A DNA stretch of 64,000 nucleotides, taken from Molanna angustata. Lineage: Eukaryota; Arthropoda; Insecta; Trichoptera; Molannidae. Shown piece after piece: positions 10,591-21,624 of this stretch. The stretch lies in assembly GCA_963576475.1 (NCBI GenBank), contig OY754981.1:22741677-22805676 (forward strand), written 5' to 3'. Position 1 is the stretch's first letter. The number at the start of each line of letters is the position of its first letter. Made by a program: the position numbers and the translations under genes. The notes under the pieces are model-generated. The model had not been told where the DNA came from. It ran no database searches and worked only from the letters and a program-made list of their open reading frames with translations.

Positions 10591-11499
10591 AGTACCTATC
10601 TGTTAGATACTCGAGATGTAATAGGTACTAAATATTACGAGCATCTCATTGAATCAAGCTGTATGTATTTACATCTTAACAGAGAAGAAGAAAATAGAGG
10701 AATTTTGGGAGAGGGTGAAAGAAAAATAATAGGTATTTGTAATTTCAATTTGAGACGAATCCAAAAAACTACAAAAAAATTTATTATACCTAAATGATTT
10801 TTTTTATCAAAGTTATAATATTAATGATTTACTCTTAACGTAAAACATAATGATGAAAATATAATACGAAGCCGTGGTCGTGGAAGTGTAATTATTTATT
10901 TTTCAATAGCTATGTGTCCGTTTCTTTACTTCTTTATTATGGGAAAATGAATTTAATATGTACCAGTATAATATGAGTTTCTACAAAACACAATTGACGT
11001 CTTCAAACTTTCCCAGAACCTTCGCTAAAAATGTTCCCGCTGAGAAAATGCCAGGAAAATTTGCATGTAAATTTCTGTTGGTATTATTGAATTTAAAATC
11101 TCATACGTAGTTACCAACCTGGAGTACTGTTAAAATATCACAGATATTTTTTTAGTCTATTACTTAAATATCCTTGTTATAAAATCGCTCTTGTAAAATA
11201 TTTCCTATGAATTCGAAAAATATTGTTGACCAAAATAAATGTTATATAAAATGTTTAATAAGAATATTAGGAATTAGAATGTGCGTGTATAATAAAAGAA
11301 GCAGGACACATATGTGTAGCCTCACACACCAGTATTGTTTGATCAAAAAGACACTACATTCAGAATTGGTGGTGGAAAAATGACTAAAGCTAAAATATCT
11401 CATTTTGAAAAAAAGACATCATACGTTTGTTTTCCTACGATTGCACTGATTATGGTTTTGTATAGCTTTGCGGATTACTTACAGGTAGTGTATCAAATG
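10591..11499. other. No recognisable feature
   Basis: AT-rich, short frames without family resemblance. Confidence 0.5.
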
Positions 11500-11635
11500 T
11501 TACTTTGGCACACACGCAATAACAGTTTGCAACATTCTGGAGACAGATCCAGACTAAAAGTTGTTTCCACCGGGAATCGAAACCGGGACCTTTGGCTCAG
11601 CAATCCAACTAACTGAGCCGTGGAGGCCGAATTTG
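11500..11635 (-). mobile_element. SINE S1, minus strand
   Basis: Read on the minus strand: CACGGCTCAGTTAGTTGG, GGTTTCGATTCCCGGTGG, then the S1 body GTCTGGATCTGTCTCCAGAA. Box A and box B spacing is tRNA-like. Same family as 10470 and 19727, with the body fragment alone at 17099. Confidence 0.8.
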
Positions 11636-12396
11636 CTTTCTTTATTACTAGGTAGGATTTTTTTTAAATCTCTTTAATTACGTATTTTTTTACGGCGCTG
11701 ACCGATTTACTAAATGAACAGGGCCGTTACATTGTAGCTCTTCCGTTTTGTAAAGATCCAAGTCATTAAATATCCTAACATAATTCACTGCTCTGTGCCT
11801 TCAAAACCTGAAAATCTCTACCACAGCTTGGTTCCATCCATCATTTCCACTACAATTATACGGGCTAAAATAAATGAGAGTTCACGGTATATTTTCTGAT
11901 TATATTTCTTTTATTTTTCTTTCTTGTTTATGTTTATCTCTGTTAATTATTTTGTATTTAAAAACATGTAACCACAGGGCAAATTGAAACAGTACTGCCT
12001 CAGAACAAACTTGCCTAGTGAGGCAGTAAATTTCCAAATAGGAACAATTGTATATACTATGTTTATAAGTATTTTTAAAATAAAGTTATTTTTTGTTATT
12101 GTTATTTATATGTGTAAAAAAATGGAAATAAATCATTTCATTTCATTTTTCATTTCAAGTGAATTAGGTAATTCATTTGCAACCGCACACAGGCTTTTGA
12201 TCGTCTTTATGTTTTTATGTTTTTTTTTTTTTTTGTATATCTATTTTTATTTATTTCTATCCAAATCATAGAGTAGATAAACGATACAAAATAATTGTAG
12301 GTCATAAAAGCATGTACATCGTAATAAAGACATATAAAATGTAAATACAAGATATTTCATTTCTAATAAAGAACATTATTTTGTTTCACTTGTGCA
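11636..12396. other. No recognisable feature
   Basis: AT-rich, T-tracts near 12220-12236. The 95-codon open frame here is low-complexity hydrophobic and not credible as a gene. Confidence 0.5.
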
Positions 12397-12400
12397 TTAA

Positions 12401-13082
12401 GGGGGGACTGCTGCCAACGTACCTATTTTTCAATTTGATATACCATCATTATTTATTATCAAATCGTTTTGAAAATAATAATTTAGATAGTTTGGATATT
12501 AATAAACAAAAATATACTTTAACTTTTTATAATGTTCTGTATAAATTCTTGTAGAAAAATAATGGCATACCCCGATTTTCAACGTTTATCATATATTTTT
12601 CATAAACTATAAGGCGTAGAGTAATATTTTTTTTTTTTTAAATTAAAGAAGACAAAAATATCTTGAAAAATATGATGTGACGTTGCATTAATGCTTCAGG
12701 TTTAGTAAATAAACCTAAAAAACATTTATTTTCCATTCAGCGCCATTGCGTAATAAAAGTTATTTTGGTTTATTTACTTAACCTGATGCGTTAATGCAAC
12801 GTCATATCATATTTTTCCAGGTATTTAGTTCTTCTCGAATTTATAAAAAAAATATTGTTCTATACCTTATATTTTTTTAGAAATTTAAGATAAATGTCTA
12901 AAATCGGGGTATGCTTATTATTTTTCTACATGAATATATACAGAACATAATCAAAAAGTTAAGGTATATTTCTCTTTATTAATATCCAAACTAACTAGGT
13001 TATTTTTTTCAAAATTATTCGTTTAGTAATAATGATGGTATATCAAATTGAAAAAATAGGTACGTTGGCAGCAGTCACCCTC
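12401..13082. mobile_element. 682-bp foldback MITE with TTAA target duplication
   Basis: TTAA lies at 12397-12400 and 13083-13086. Termini GGGGGGACTGCTGCCAACGT and GAGGGTGACTGCTGCCAACG (right end, complemented) start arms of over 300 bp that stay about 80-90% complementary to a small loop near 12718-12762. No transposase frame. TTAA target choice is that of piggyBac-type transposases, but the G-rich termini differ from the usual CCC start, so the superfamily is an inference. Confidence 0.85.
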
Positions 13083-13086
13083 TTAA

Positions 13087-13485
13087 TACTCTACTCTTTT
13101 TTCTACTTTTTGTTTGTATATATTGTTACTAGCCCTGTGTCCTATAATTTTGATTACCGTTAAAATAATTTACTGTTTGTATCAAAACAAGAGGTAACAA
13201 TTAAAGGAAGGTGGATAATTTAGCGTGGCACTGGCGATTGTCCACTTTTCCCCTAATAATTTTATAGCAACAAATCGCACTCTTGAGCTTTGAACGTCTC
13301 GTATTTAGGGCCAACATTCACGCAAACCCTTCATTACAATTCGACTAAGGAAATATTTTGTTCAAGACTTTTTGTATTACAAAATCGATCCTTCTATGCG
13401 TATGATGAATTTCAACACGAACATTAATTTACTGTGATTAGTAACTAGAACTTACATGCATATTTATTTTACTTTTCGACACAAG
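13087..13485. other. No recognisable feature
   Basis: Nothing matched elsewhere in the window and no credible frame. Confidence 0.5.
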
Positions 13486-14041
13486 GTAACTGTGCGATAT
13501 CGGCAAAAGAAACAGCCCCCCTAGACAACATGGCATTAAAGCTAAGCGTTATATCGCTAAGCGATAGAAATGTATGAAATTTTTGGCTGTCACGTGTTGT
13601 TATAGCGACCAATTTCATACATTTACTATCGCTTAGCGATATAACGCTTAGCTTAAATGACACGTTGTCTAGGCCCCCAGATTGGACAAGATGGAAAAGT
13701 TTGAAGGGAGTGGACTTACTGTGCCAGCTGTCTTCTTACTTCTCTCTGTCGCGTAGTTCTTCTCGTCACTGGTTCAACATATGATTCACCTTATTTGTCT
13801 GTAATATAATTTGTATGTGCAAATGCCGTGAACGTATTTCAAACTTGTACCTATATTATTATGGGCACGGCGCGCAGATAGTAGTTTGACTGTTATATGT
13901 GCACAACGCGAGTTGAGTATGGAGACTGAAGAAGGTAGCCTACTCGCGCGCGGACAGAGGCGAGATTATTATTGCCACGTTCAAGGTATAATAGGGGTTT
14001 AGGTATGTCAGTAAGATGAGGATAGGTACAATGGGATGTGT
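13486..14041 (+). repeat. Dispersed repeat R2, copy 1
   Basis: Matches the minus strand of 63085-63485: shared stretches include TGCGATATCGGCAAAAGAAA, GTGCCAGCTGTCTTC, CGCGTAGTTCTTCT, GGTTCAACATGATTCACC-like sequence and GTATGGAGACTGAAGAAGGT. It is a dispersed element of unknown class with no evident ORF or termini. This copy is interrupted by the P2 MITE. Confidence 0.8.
13515..13678. mobile_element. P2 palindromic MITE with documented empty site
   Basis: Arms GCCCCCCTAGACAACATGGC and GTTGTCTAGGCCCC, with inner arms AAGCTAAGCGTTATATCGCT and its complement. The paralogous locus at 63466 (minus strand) reads AAGAAACAGATTGG with no insert, so the insert is exactly delimited, with a possible 2-bp CA duplication. 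Superfamily not assigned. Confidence 0.9.
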
Positions 14042-14284
14042 CTGTCATCTGCGCCAACAGTAACAAAAAGTGTTTTTTACTGTGTGGACGAGCGAGCGTG
14101 TTAATAACCCGCTGTACGGGTATGGGCTTAATTACCCCAAAAAAATGTGGTGTGAGCAAGTCAACTTCAAAACGAGATCTGATATTTCACCAGTGACTTA
14201 TTTTTTTTATTTATTTGTTAATAAAAAATATAATTACAATATTTTATTTTCGGGGATTTTTGGCTGTGATCTTGATAATTAATA

Positions 14285-14587
14285 AAAATAAAACAATCTT
14301 TTTTCTTTCCCCTTAGCGCTTTTGTCCCGTTTCTATCGGGGTACGCTTTGACCATGATCCTGGAATTGGCGAGTCTGGTTATTACATTGAAGCGACTACC
14401 ATCTGACCTTCGCAACCCTGAGAAAGGGGAACCAGACAAATTGGATCATGGCTACACATAGCTAGTGATATAAATCCGCAGATAGATTTTTTGAAAATCT
14501 AGAGGTGCGTGCCCCGCCCGGTATCGAACCGTCGACCTCACACATGTGAGGCAACGACCTTACCGTTTGGCTATCACTGCTCTAATA
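14285..14587 (-). mobile_element. SINE S3 (tRNA-headed)
   Basis: Minus strand starts AGTGATAGCCAAACGGTAAG (box A), then GACGGTTCGATACCGGGC (box B), as in a tRNA-derived head. The body contains AAGGTCAGATGGTAGTCGCT, AACCAGACTCGCCAA and GGATCATGGTCAAAGCGTAC, a body type I associate with lepidopteran SINEs. The 3' end runs into AT-rich sequence near 14285. Confidence 0.8.
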
Positions 14588-14639
14588 ATAATAAAACAAT
14601 AATACACTTTTCCGCACTACATAGTCCGGAACAACCCGT

Positions 14640-15110
14640 GTCCACCACTTAGATCAACCATAGTGTATATTCCTTGGTTTTCTTTTTGAATTCCTCGATG
14701 GATCCGCACTGCTTCAAACTGGCAGGCATGGGGTTCCAGACCTTGGGTAGCAACATATCGTCGGTCCTACGTCCATGGTCATTGTAGAATTTATTAGTGC
14801 GTAAAAGTTTGTTAGTTACAGATCTAGTTTGTCTGCCGTCTGCCGTCTGTCTTTAGGTCTCAAAAATGCTCAACCAGAATGCTATACTCTACTCTCCTCT
14901 CAAGAGACAATACTTTATATCGGTCGAAAAGGCATTTATTTTTCCTTTATAATTTTTTAGCAATTTTTTTAGTAATTGTAATTTTTAGGAGTCTTCTTTG
15001 TAACATTGCAATCTTACTTAGTGTAGTTTTATATGCCAATCCATCTTCACAGGAATAGCTTCGACGTCCATTATGGTCCTGTCATGGTAGTCGTATAAAA
15101 GAATCCCCTC
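14640..15110 (-). pseudogene. LINE RT C-terminal remnant
   Basis: Minus strand gives LSKIAMLQRRLLKITITKK, then in shifted frames FDRYKVLSLERRVEYSILVE, RRTDDMLLPKVWNPMPASLK and GSIEEFKKKTKEYTLWLI then stop. The pattern (LxxLQRRxLK; PKxWNxLPxxLK; FKxxLK) is that of the region C-terminal to the reverse transcriptase in CR1/Jockey-type LINEs. Several frameshifts; dead. Confidence 0.7.
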
Positions 15111-15201
15111 TATGTAGTGTTTGTTCACAAATTATAGTCACAATTACGCCGAAAAACGTGAATAAGCAAAAGATGCCGGCGAAGCGAAGGATGGCTTCAT
15201 A

Positions 15202-15767
15202 TAGGATTACCATATTTCTGGATTTGTCCTGAGGTTTCAGGATTTTTCAACTTTTCTCAGGATTGCGGCCGGATTTTGCAAATCTCATGATATCTCAGGA
15301 TTTTCAATAAAATACACCTTATATTTTAAAGATCTCTTTAATTAAAAGTTAAACAAACTAAAAATAATCTTCCTTTCGTAATAATCCAAGTAGTATCGTA
15401 CTAAATATGTGAAGATACCTTTGTTAGCAAGGTTTTTTCTTTAATTATTGATTTATAAAATGCCTCACATGTTAAACTCTTCAGATTATATTGAATTAAA
15501 AGTATACCTCGAACTGAAGACACCTTTAGTCGGTTTCTTTATTTCGACAACTAAGCCCCCATGATAGAAAAAACTCTTTCTACGTTTGCATTCTGGGCTG
15601 TAATTGCAAATATATACCTATTGACAAATACGCAGTAGGTATCTTTGGTAATCGTGAAATACCTATTGTCTTGAAAATGTTTGCCCACAACGCATAAAAT
15701 CTCAGGACTTTTCCATGGAAATCAGGCCTTTTCTCCGGACTTTTGATTTTTTCATCTGGTAACCCTA
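15202..15767. mobile_element. hAT deletion derivative
   Basis: Termini TAGGATTACCATAT and, complemented, TAGGGTTACCAGAT form a 14-bp TIR with two mismatches. Flanks GCTTCATA (15194-15201) and GCTTTATA (15768-15775) are an 8-bp target duplication with one mismatch, diagnostic of the hAT superfamily. The interior keeps a decayed C-terminal transposase segment on the minus strand, so this is a deletion derivative of an autonomous hAT and not an unrelated MITE. Confidence 0.85.
15440..15740 (-). pseudogene. hAT transposase C-terminal dimerisation remnant
   Basis: Minus-strand 15600-15552 encodes AQNANVERVFSIMGA, matching the hATC motif (NAxxERxFSxM) of hAT transposases. Upstream in another frame is PTAYLSIGIYLQLQP; downstream LTCEAFYK resembles the distal end of the domain. 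Frameshifts and a stop after IMGA make it non-functional. It lies inside the TIR-bounded element, supporting the hAT call. Confidence 0.75.
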
Positions 15768-15775
15768 GCTTTATA

Positions 15776-16184
15776 CACATAAGACAATGTATGGTTTTCA
15801 CAAAGATTTACACAGCACCAATAATACGTGTTATGCAATTTACATAGTTCTACACCGGTGGAGTTCAAAATATTGACAGCCGATCTGCTTGGATCCGAAG
15901 TTAGCAACACAAGTCAATCCAATAAAATGCATACCTATACCTTTAATCTGTGTGATCGGTCGTCAAAATAAATCACAAATAAGTATCCATCCATTTCACA
16001 TATCGTCCCTCTCCTGACTAACAGTCGTATCTGCATAATGCAAATTGTTCAGGAGAGCGTTTTTAGTGTTTTGCGCGTGCATATTTTCATCTCTCCCAGC
16101 ACACAGTGACACGGTGTAAATATATTTTAATTTTTTATTTGTTTCTTATATAAATATGAATCATTCTGGAACATGCGTACAACA
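15776..16184. other. No recognisable feature
   Basis: No credible frame or repeat seen. Confidence 0.5.
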
Positions 16185-16500
16185 TATTTATTTATTTATT
16201 AACGGCATAAAATGCATTTTACATACATAGATAAAAACACATATTGATGATAATAATAGATAGAATAAAAAAAAGCAATTAGGTATACACTTAAACATAA
16301 ACAGTAAGACAAAAAAAAACAATCGATGTAAGCAAACATAAAAAAGTTATATGTACATATGGACCCAAAATAAACCAAAACAGTAAATTTAAAAATAAAA
16401 AAACAGTAAATTCAAAAATAAAAAAATCATATACATATGGTCTCAAAATCAACCAAAACATTAAATAAAAAAGTATTATAAATAGAAAAAAATAGCAGTG
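16185..16500 (-). mobile_element. Possible LINE 3' untranslated region
   Basis: On the minus strand this T-rich stretch ends with ATGCCGTTAATAAATAAATA, like other LINE 3' termini. It contains an imperfect direct duplication of about 75 bp (units near 16340 and 16415, shared CATATGG and CCAAAACA). No coding part remains, so the assignment is tentative. Confidence 0.35.
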
Positions 16501-17000
16501 TGTATTTATATTATAATAAAATAATTTAAATACACATCGGTGGTCTTAACTCGATTTTTCAAAAAATGTCAGATACGACATATAATATATATACGATATG
16601 GCAAACCTCGAATACATATTTAGTCGACTTGTCAATTATATTCAATAAGATAAAATAAATATTATGTTATGCCCAACTACTGTAAAATAACAAATCTATT
16701 TAATTTAAAATATTCTTCTTTTTCTTTTCTTAGACACAAGTTTGTTGTAGTTTCAGTAGGTGGGAGTCCCTTGTGACGTTCTTCTCCAACTTTCTCGCCA
16801 TTGTTTTCGAAGTCTCCATGGGCGACGTATTACAATTAGCTTTGTTTAAATAATAAATGAGTTATTTGATACAACCGATTTTAAAGCGATCGCTTTTTTC
16901 CTCAGAAGGGATGACAAAGTTCCACATGGACGGATGTCATCCAACCTGTAACACGAATACCTACATAATTTTGAGAATGTTAGTGAAAACTACCTTAACC
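16501..17000. other. No recognisable feature
   Basis: AT-rich; nothing recognised. Confidence 0.5.
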
Positions 17001-17002
17001 AG

Positions 17003-17062
17003 TTGATAAGGGTCTAATCAGCCGAAACCATCGAGCCGTCGAAGAAAATAAATCTTTGTGGA
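17003..17062 (+). ncRNA. Degenerate hammerhead-like module
   Basis: TTGATAA, a weak 2-bp stem (GG with CC), then GAAACCATCGAGCCGTCGAA and GAAAATAAATCTTTGTGG. The order core, stem, GAAAC, polyadenylation-like signal matches the better module at 48892, but two core positions are changed. Probably a decayed retroelement terminus; catalytic activity unlikely. Confidence 0.25.
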
Positions 17063-17098
17063 ACAAATAAAAAAAATGATGAAACCCTAAGAATTTAT

Positions 17099-17172
17099 TT
17101 TTGTCTGGATCTGTGTGACGATTAATATCATAAGTCTCCAAAATATGGCTACTTGTTGGATGCATGTTAATT
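17099..17172 (+). mobile_element. SINE S1 body fragment
   Basis: GTCTGGATCTGTGTGACGAT and TATGGCTACTTGTTGGATGC match the body of the S1 copy at 19727. The tRNA head is missing. Confidence 0.7.
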
Positions 17173-17529
17173 TATTATTTACATATTCAATGTAGAAATA
17201 TTTTTAAGTGGACAGTATAATTGCATTTTTCACAGATAAATTAACAAATCAGACTCATTACTATTTTTTATGTATTTTACAAATGCAGTGAAAAAACAAA
17301 TAAATGTTACCTACATCATGAAACATGGTATCATTAATCCAAAATTATTTTTCCCTCCAATATTATTTTTAGGAATTGCGTGGCCGCTTTCATAGAGGCG
17401 TTTTTTTCGGTGACCAGATATAACTGTTAAAAGATTGCGTCGAGAGGAAAACCGCGCACACGGCGATTGCACCCAATATTGCTTAGTCAATGACTAAAAA
17501 TAGTTTTGAGAATAATTTATTGCACGAGT

Positions 17530-18020
17530 ATCATATAGTTTTTATCATCATCGACAGCTCTGGGTGGGTCTTGATTGAATTCAGCAATCTCTTCCATTCT
17601 TGCCTTTCTCAAGGCATAGTATTCCAGTTTCTTATTTGCAGAATGGATACATCAGCGCTAACACTCTCCGTCGTGTTTTGGGCCTATCTGATCGTTTTCG
17701 TCCTTGGTGTGTGGAGAGTAAAAGACATTTAACTGGTTTGCCGTCATTTACTCTGATTATGTGACTAGCCCATCTCAGGAACCGATCACATCGGGCTCTC
17801 CATACATGTCATATGGCTCTATGTAGTATCGACGACGCAAAACATCATTATCTCTCACGGGACCGAAGACTGTTCTGAGAAGAGAATTCTTCTGCAGCAA
17901 TGAATCCCTCTAGAACTTTCGTTAATACCTAGGTTTCAGAAGCATACGCCAGGACTGGCTCAATAAAGTTTTATAAAATAACATTTTGCTATTCCTTCTG
18001 ACCATCTTAGATCTTAACTG
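17530..18020 (-). pseudogene. LINE-C C-terminal remnant
   Basis: Minus strand reads FYKTLLSQSW, LLRTVFGPVRDNDVLRRRYY, IEPYDMYGEPDVI and, near the end, ALRKARMEEIAEFNQDPPRA, with stops and frameshifts between. The FGPVRxNxxxRRRYxxEL signature belongs to the region after the reverse transcriptase of a common insect LINE. No RT core remains. Confidence 0.7.
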
Positions 18021-18511
18021 CTTCTGAGCTAGAAACAGTGAGAGTTGCGGCTAATTTTGACGACACAAGAAGAAGAAGAAATTTCGTTCATTCCATACAA
18101 GCCGTACAATTCAAATAGGTTATCTAGACGAGTAGATTAAATGCGCACATTATTAAGGTACAGGTGTTCTGTTAAAAGCAATGCTATTTTTTTAAAGAAA
18201 AATTTTAAGTCATAAAATTGTGCACATTCTCTGTGCGCAGTTGTTACGGGAGTAAATTCAGAATAAAAACTTCCGTGTTATCATCCCATCCTATGCCATA
18301 TTGACAGTAATAAAAAAGACGCAAATGCGATATTTTTTTAACCCTGCCTATAAAAAAAACAATAAAAATTCCTTCCATTTGCGAGTTTATTTGCCAGCCA
18401 TAGCATATCGTTTTATAAATATGATAATTTATTTAAGAGTAGACGAAAAATGGTAATTATATCTGTGGGATGCTGTCATTGCAAATTGTAACAAAAGATG
18501 TAGGAAAATAT
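18021..18511. other. No clear feature; possible LINE tail scrap
   Basis: ACGACACAAGAAGAAGAAGA at about 18057-18077 resembles the (GAA)n end of LINE-J copies. The rest is AT-rich and unassigned. Confidence 0.4.
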
Positions 18512-19531
18512 TCCAACTGTCGATTCGTTCATGAGAATTCAATTCTCTTAATGAATCGACATTATTAAGCCAAGATGCGTGTACGAAGGAAAATTTTGTA
18601 TGGTGTAGTGGACTTTTTGCATGCTAATAACACCAACTAGAGGCCTCGCAGCATATATGTTCCCATACATGGATTTACTCAGAATTCAGAGTAGAACATT
18701 TTATGTGAGTTTTGTGTGTGTGTCTGTGTGTGGGTGTGTGTGTGGTGTGTGTGTGTGTGTGTCCCTTATAACTTTTGATCCGCTCAATTTACAGAGCCCA
18801 AATTTTTAGAATATATAAACAGTTATAGGCCTACAAAACTTTTATACTCAGAAGTGTGAATTTTTGTTTCAGTCAGGGGTTATCAACTTTTGAAATTTTG
18901 GTTTATTTTTCCATATATCTCAGAAACCATAAAAGCTAGAACGCTGAAATTTGTTATAAACATAGACAAATACGAAATCTCAAATAAATTTTTTAAAAAA
19001 AATCCAAAAAAAATCAAACATTTTTTATTAAGAAAAATATTTTTTTTATGATAAATTTATGAGTTTAACTGCCTATATTTCCATTTTTTTTAAAAATATT
19101 AAAAAAAGCCGAAACACCCCAACTAGACAATTTAATTTTATATAAAAAATATTTACATTGTATTAGCACATCTCAAATTTTTTTTAATAATTTTTATAAA
19201 AATTGAATTTAGTGACGACATTGCTTCATACAATTTGTATGGCAATCGCCTACACACAATATCTAAGAAGACTTAATTGTTTGATACTAATCTCCAAACA
19301 TACATACATACAATCATTCTGTTTTCATATTATGGGTAGGATCAAAGGACTGACCTCCATACTATCCTATCTTGACATACATACATATGTAGGTACATGT
19401 GTTGTATAGAAAATCAAATATCTTAAAATATTAAATAATTTGTATTTATGGGATTATAGTTTGGTACTTATTCTTCAACTATACATACTATCGCTATTGA
19501 CAGTTGGATCTCATGTGTTACATGCAACTAG
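18512..19531 (+). mobile_element. Helentron-like element (HINE), copy 1
   Basis: 5' end TCCAACTGTCGAT; near the 3' end the inverse GACAGTTGGA, then the hairpin CATGTgttACATG and the terminus CAACTAG followed by T. A GT microsatellite lies inside (18709-18763). Non-autonomous Helentrons (HINE/DINE-1 type) have exactly this layout: 5' terminal motif repeated inverted subterminally at the 3' side, internal microsatellite, 3' hairpin. No Rep/helicase coding. About 1.02 kb. Confidence 0.8.
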
Positions 19532-19726
19532 TTTAGATATTTTATTGTTCCATGTGTACCTACCTATTATAATATGTATATTCATGTATTAGTCTATTCA
19601 AAAAATGTTCAAAAACGTTGGCACTAGCTAATTTGCAAAAACTTATGAGTAATCGTCGGTAATCGTCTTCTGTTTCCAATGTCCTTTCAACGTTGAATAT
19701 CACTTGAGAAAAGATACATAACTCAA

Positions 19727-19900
19727 CCATCGTAACTCATTCGGTAAGATATCTGACTCCCAAGCCAAAGGTTCCGAGTTCGATTGCCGGTGGAGTCGCA
19801 ATTTGTAATTTATTGTGTTTTCAGTCTGGATCTGTGAGACGATAAATATCATGTCTCCAGAATATGGCAACTAGTTATTGGGTGCGTGTTAAATTAATTT
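19727..19900 (+). mobile_element. SINE S1, most complete copy
   Basis: Head ACTCATTCGGTAAGATATCT and GAGTTCGATTGCCGGTGG (box B) followed by the S1 body GTCTGGATCTGTGAGACGAT and GGGTGCGTGTTAAATTAA. It lies in the spacer between two HINE copies. That spacer also holds CAACGTTGAATATCACTTGA, repeated after the next HINE at 21534, so spacer plus element were probably duplicated before the SINE arrived. Confidence 0.8.
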
Positions 19901-20285
19901 TTGTTCAAGAGAAACTGTCGATTTGTTCAAGAGAATTTATTTCTCTTAACAGATCGACAAAGTTTCAAGCAAAGATCCACGAGATTTTGTATGGCTAAGA
20001 AAACATTTTTCATAGTTTTTCAACTTTGAAGCCAAAAAACACCTTTAGAGGCTTCGCTTCAGAATTCGAAGTAGAACATTTAGAGTGTCTCTGTATGTGT
20101 TTTGATATATATGTATTTAACTGCCTATATTTCCATTTTTTTTTTAAATATCGAAAAACGCTGAAATACCCCAACTAGATAATTTAATTTTCCATAAAAA
20201 TTACTTACATTGTAGTAGTAGATTTCAAACTATTTTTAACAATTTTTGTATTAATTGAATTTAGTGACGATATCGTTTCATATAT

Positions 20286-20946
20286 AATAATTTCATTTAT
20301 ATTTATATTTTATTTATTTTGTTTAGATGTAAAAAAAATACAATTTCTAGTACAAACGAAAATAAAAACAAACAATAAAAATAAACAAATCAACATCGGA
20401 TGACTAAATGAACACACAAAAAAGACACGTATCTATCAATAACAATAAAACACAAAGTAAAAAAAAAAATGAAAACACACTACCACAATAGAAGACATCA
20501 AAGAACATGAAAAAAAAATAATAATAAAAATATAGTATCAAAACAAGCAAAACAGATATTAATATAGTCTTAGAACATAATATATAAACAATAGAAACAC
20601 ACGATTTTTAAAAAAACTTTTGTTTTACATATGTATTCAGCACCTAAGCGACGAAATGCGGCAAGACTAGACGCCTCCTTTACACATTCAGGCAAATCAT
20701 TATAAAGTTGTAAGCCTTTGTAGTACACACTATTTTGTGTACCTGCCAGGTTTGTCTGCGGCAGTCTAAAGTCCCGCCTACTTCTCGTCGGGTATGCGTG
20801 AACTTCAAAATTGTACATAATATTTTTTTGTAAATAAGGTGGTAAAAGTCTATTTTTTAATTTGTAAATAAAAATAAGCACATTCAGAATTATTTGTTGT
20901 TTCACTGTCAAAATTATGGCAGTGAACACAATATGTACGGGGACTC
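20286..20946 (-). pseudogene. 5'-truncated LINE with 126-codon C-terminal ORF
   Basis: Open frame 20950-20570 reads LTVKQQIILNVLIFIYKLKN, RLLPPYLQKNI, YPTRSRRDFRLPQTN, TQNSVYYKGLQLYNDLPECV. This is the region after the reverse transcriptase of CR1/Jockey-type LINEs (NVLIFIYKxKNxxLPxYL; YNxLPxxVK). The open frame suggests a fairly young copy. The 3' untranslated part is A-rich on the minus-strand transcript and ends near 20286. Inserted in HINE copy 2. Confidence 0.85.
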
Positions 20947-21142
20947 TCAATAGTTTGATACTTAACCTCCATACATAAATTCATACGTAGGAAAAAAGAC
21001 TGACCTACACACTATTCTATCTTGACATAAATACATGTTTTTTATCGAAAACAAAATATTAAAATATTGAATAATTTGGTTTTAAGGGTTTACAGGTTGG
21101 TACATATTCTTTAACAATACATACTATCGCCATCGATCTAAT

Positions 21143-21483
21143 GTATTATTATACACTTTCCACCACCACCACCCGTTCTGCTTATGGGGATTTAAAACGG
21201 CCCCTTGCAAAACTCTGAGAGAACACATAAAGAACATACGAAGAGTCCGGAGAACTCTAAAACCTTGAAGACACTGCACTTAATGTGCCAAAGAGAGCTA
21301 ATCATGTGGAAACAACTCACTCACTGCTCAGTGATAGTGAAGATAAGAGTACCCAAAAGTTGCTCATCGAGTCTACAAGGTCCGCATGTCCAATGGGTCC
21401 AAAGAAATTCCCTCGGACATCATCGTAGAGTTCTCGTCGGAAAGTTGACACGGAAATCTTAGTGCATTCCAATAGGATTTGTA
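21143..21483. other. Unidentified insertion inside HINE copy 2
   Basis: Separates the HINE internal part from its 3' end. Contains CACCACCACCACCCGTTCTG and an 85-codon frame without family resemblance. No terminal repeats seen; source unknown. Confidence 0.5.
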
Positions 21484-21624
21484 TTATTTACATGCAACTA
21501 GAATTAGGTACTAATAATCATTTTCTTTTTCCAGTATTCTCCCAACGTTGAATATCACTTGAGAATAGGTAGGTACTTCACCATATATCCGATTCGAAAC
21601 AGCTCTCTGTATTTGAGTCACTAA

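Larger units (their letters stand above)
19913..21501 (+). mobile_element. HINE, copy 2, broken by two insertions
   Basis: Starts ACTGTCGATTTGTTC (first bases lost) and ends ACATGCAACTAG at 21501. The internal HINE order is kept at 19913-20285 and 20947-21142. Between these lies a minus-strand LINE, and 21143-21483 is foreign sequence ahead of the 3' hairpin end. The part between CATATA and GTTTGATACT is deleted at the LINE site. Confidence 0.75.
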
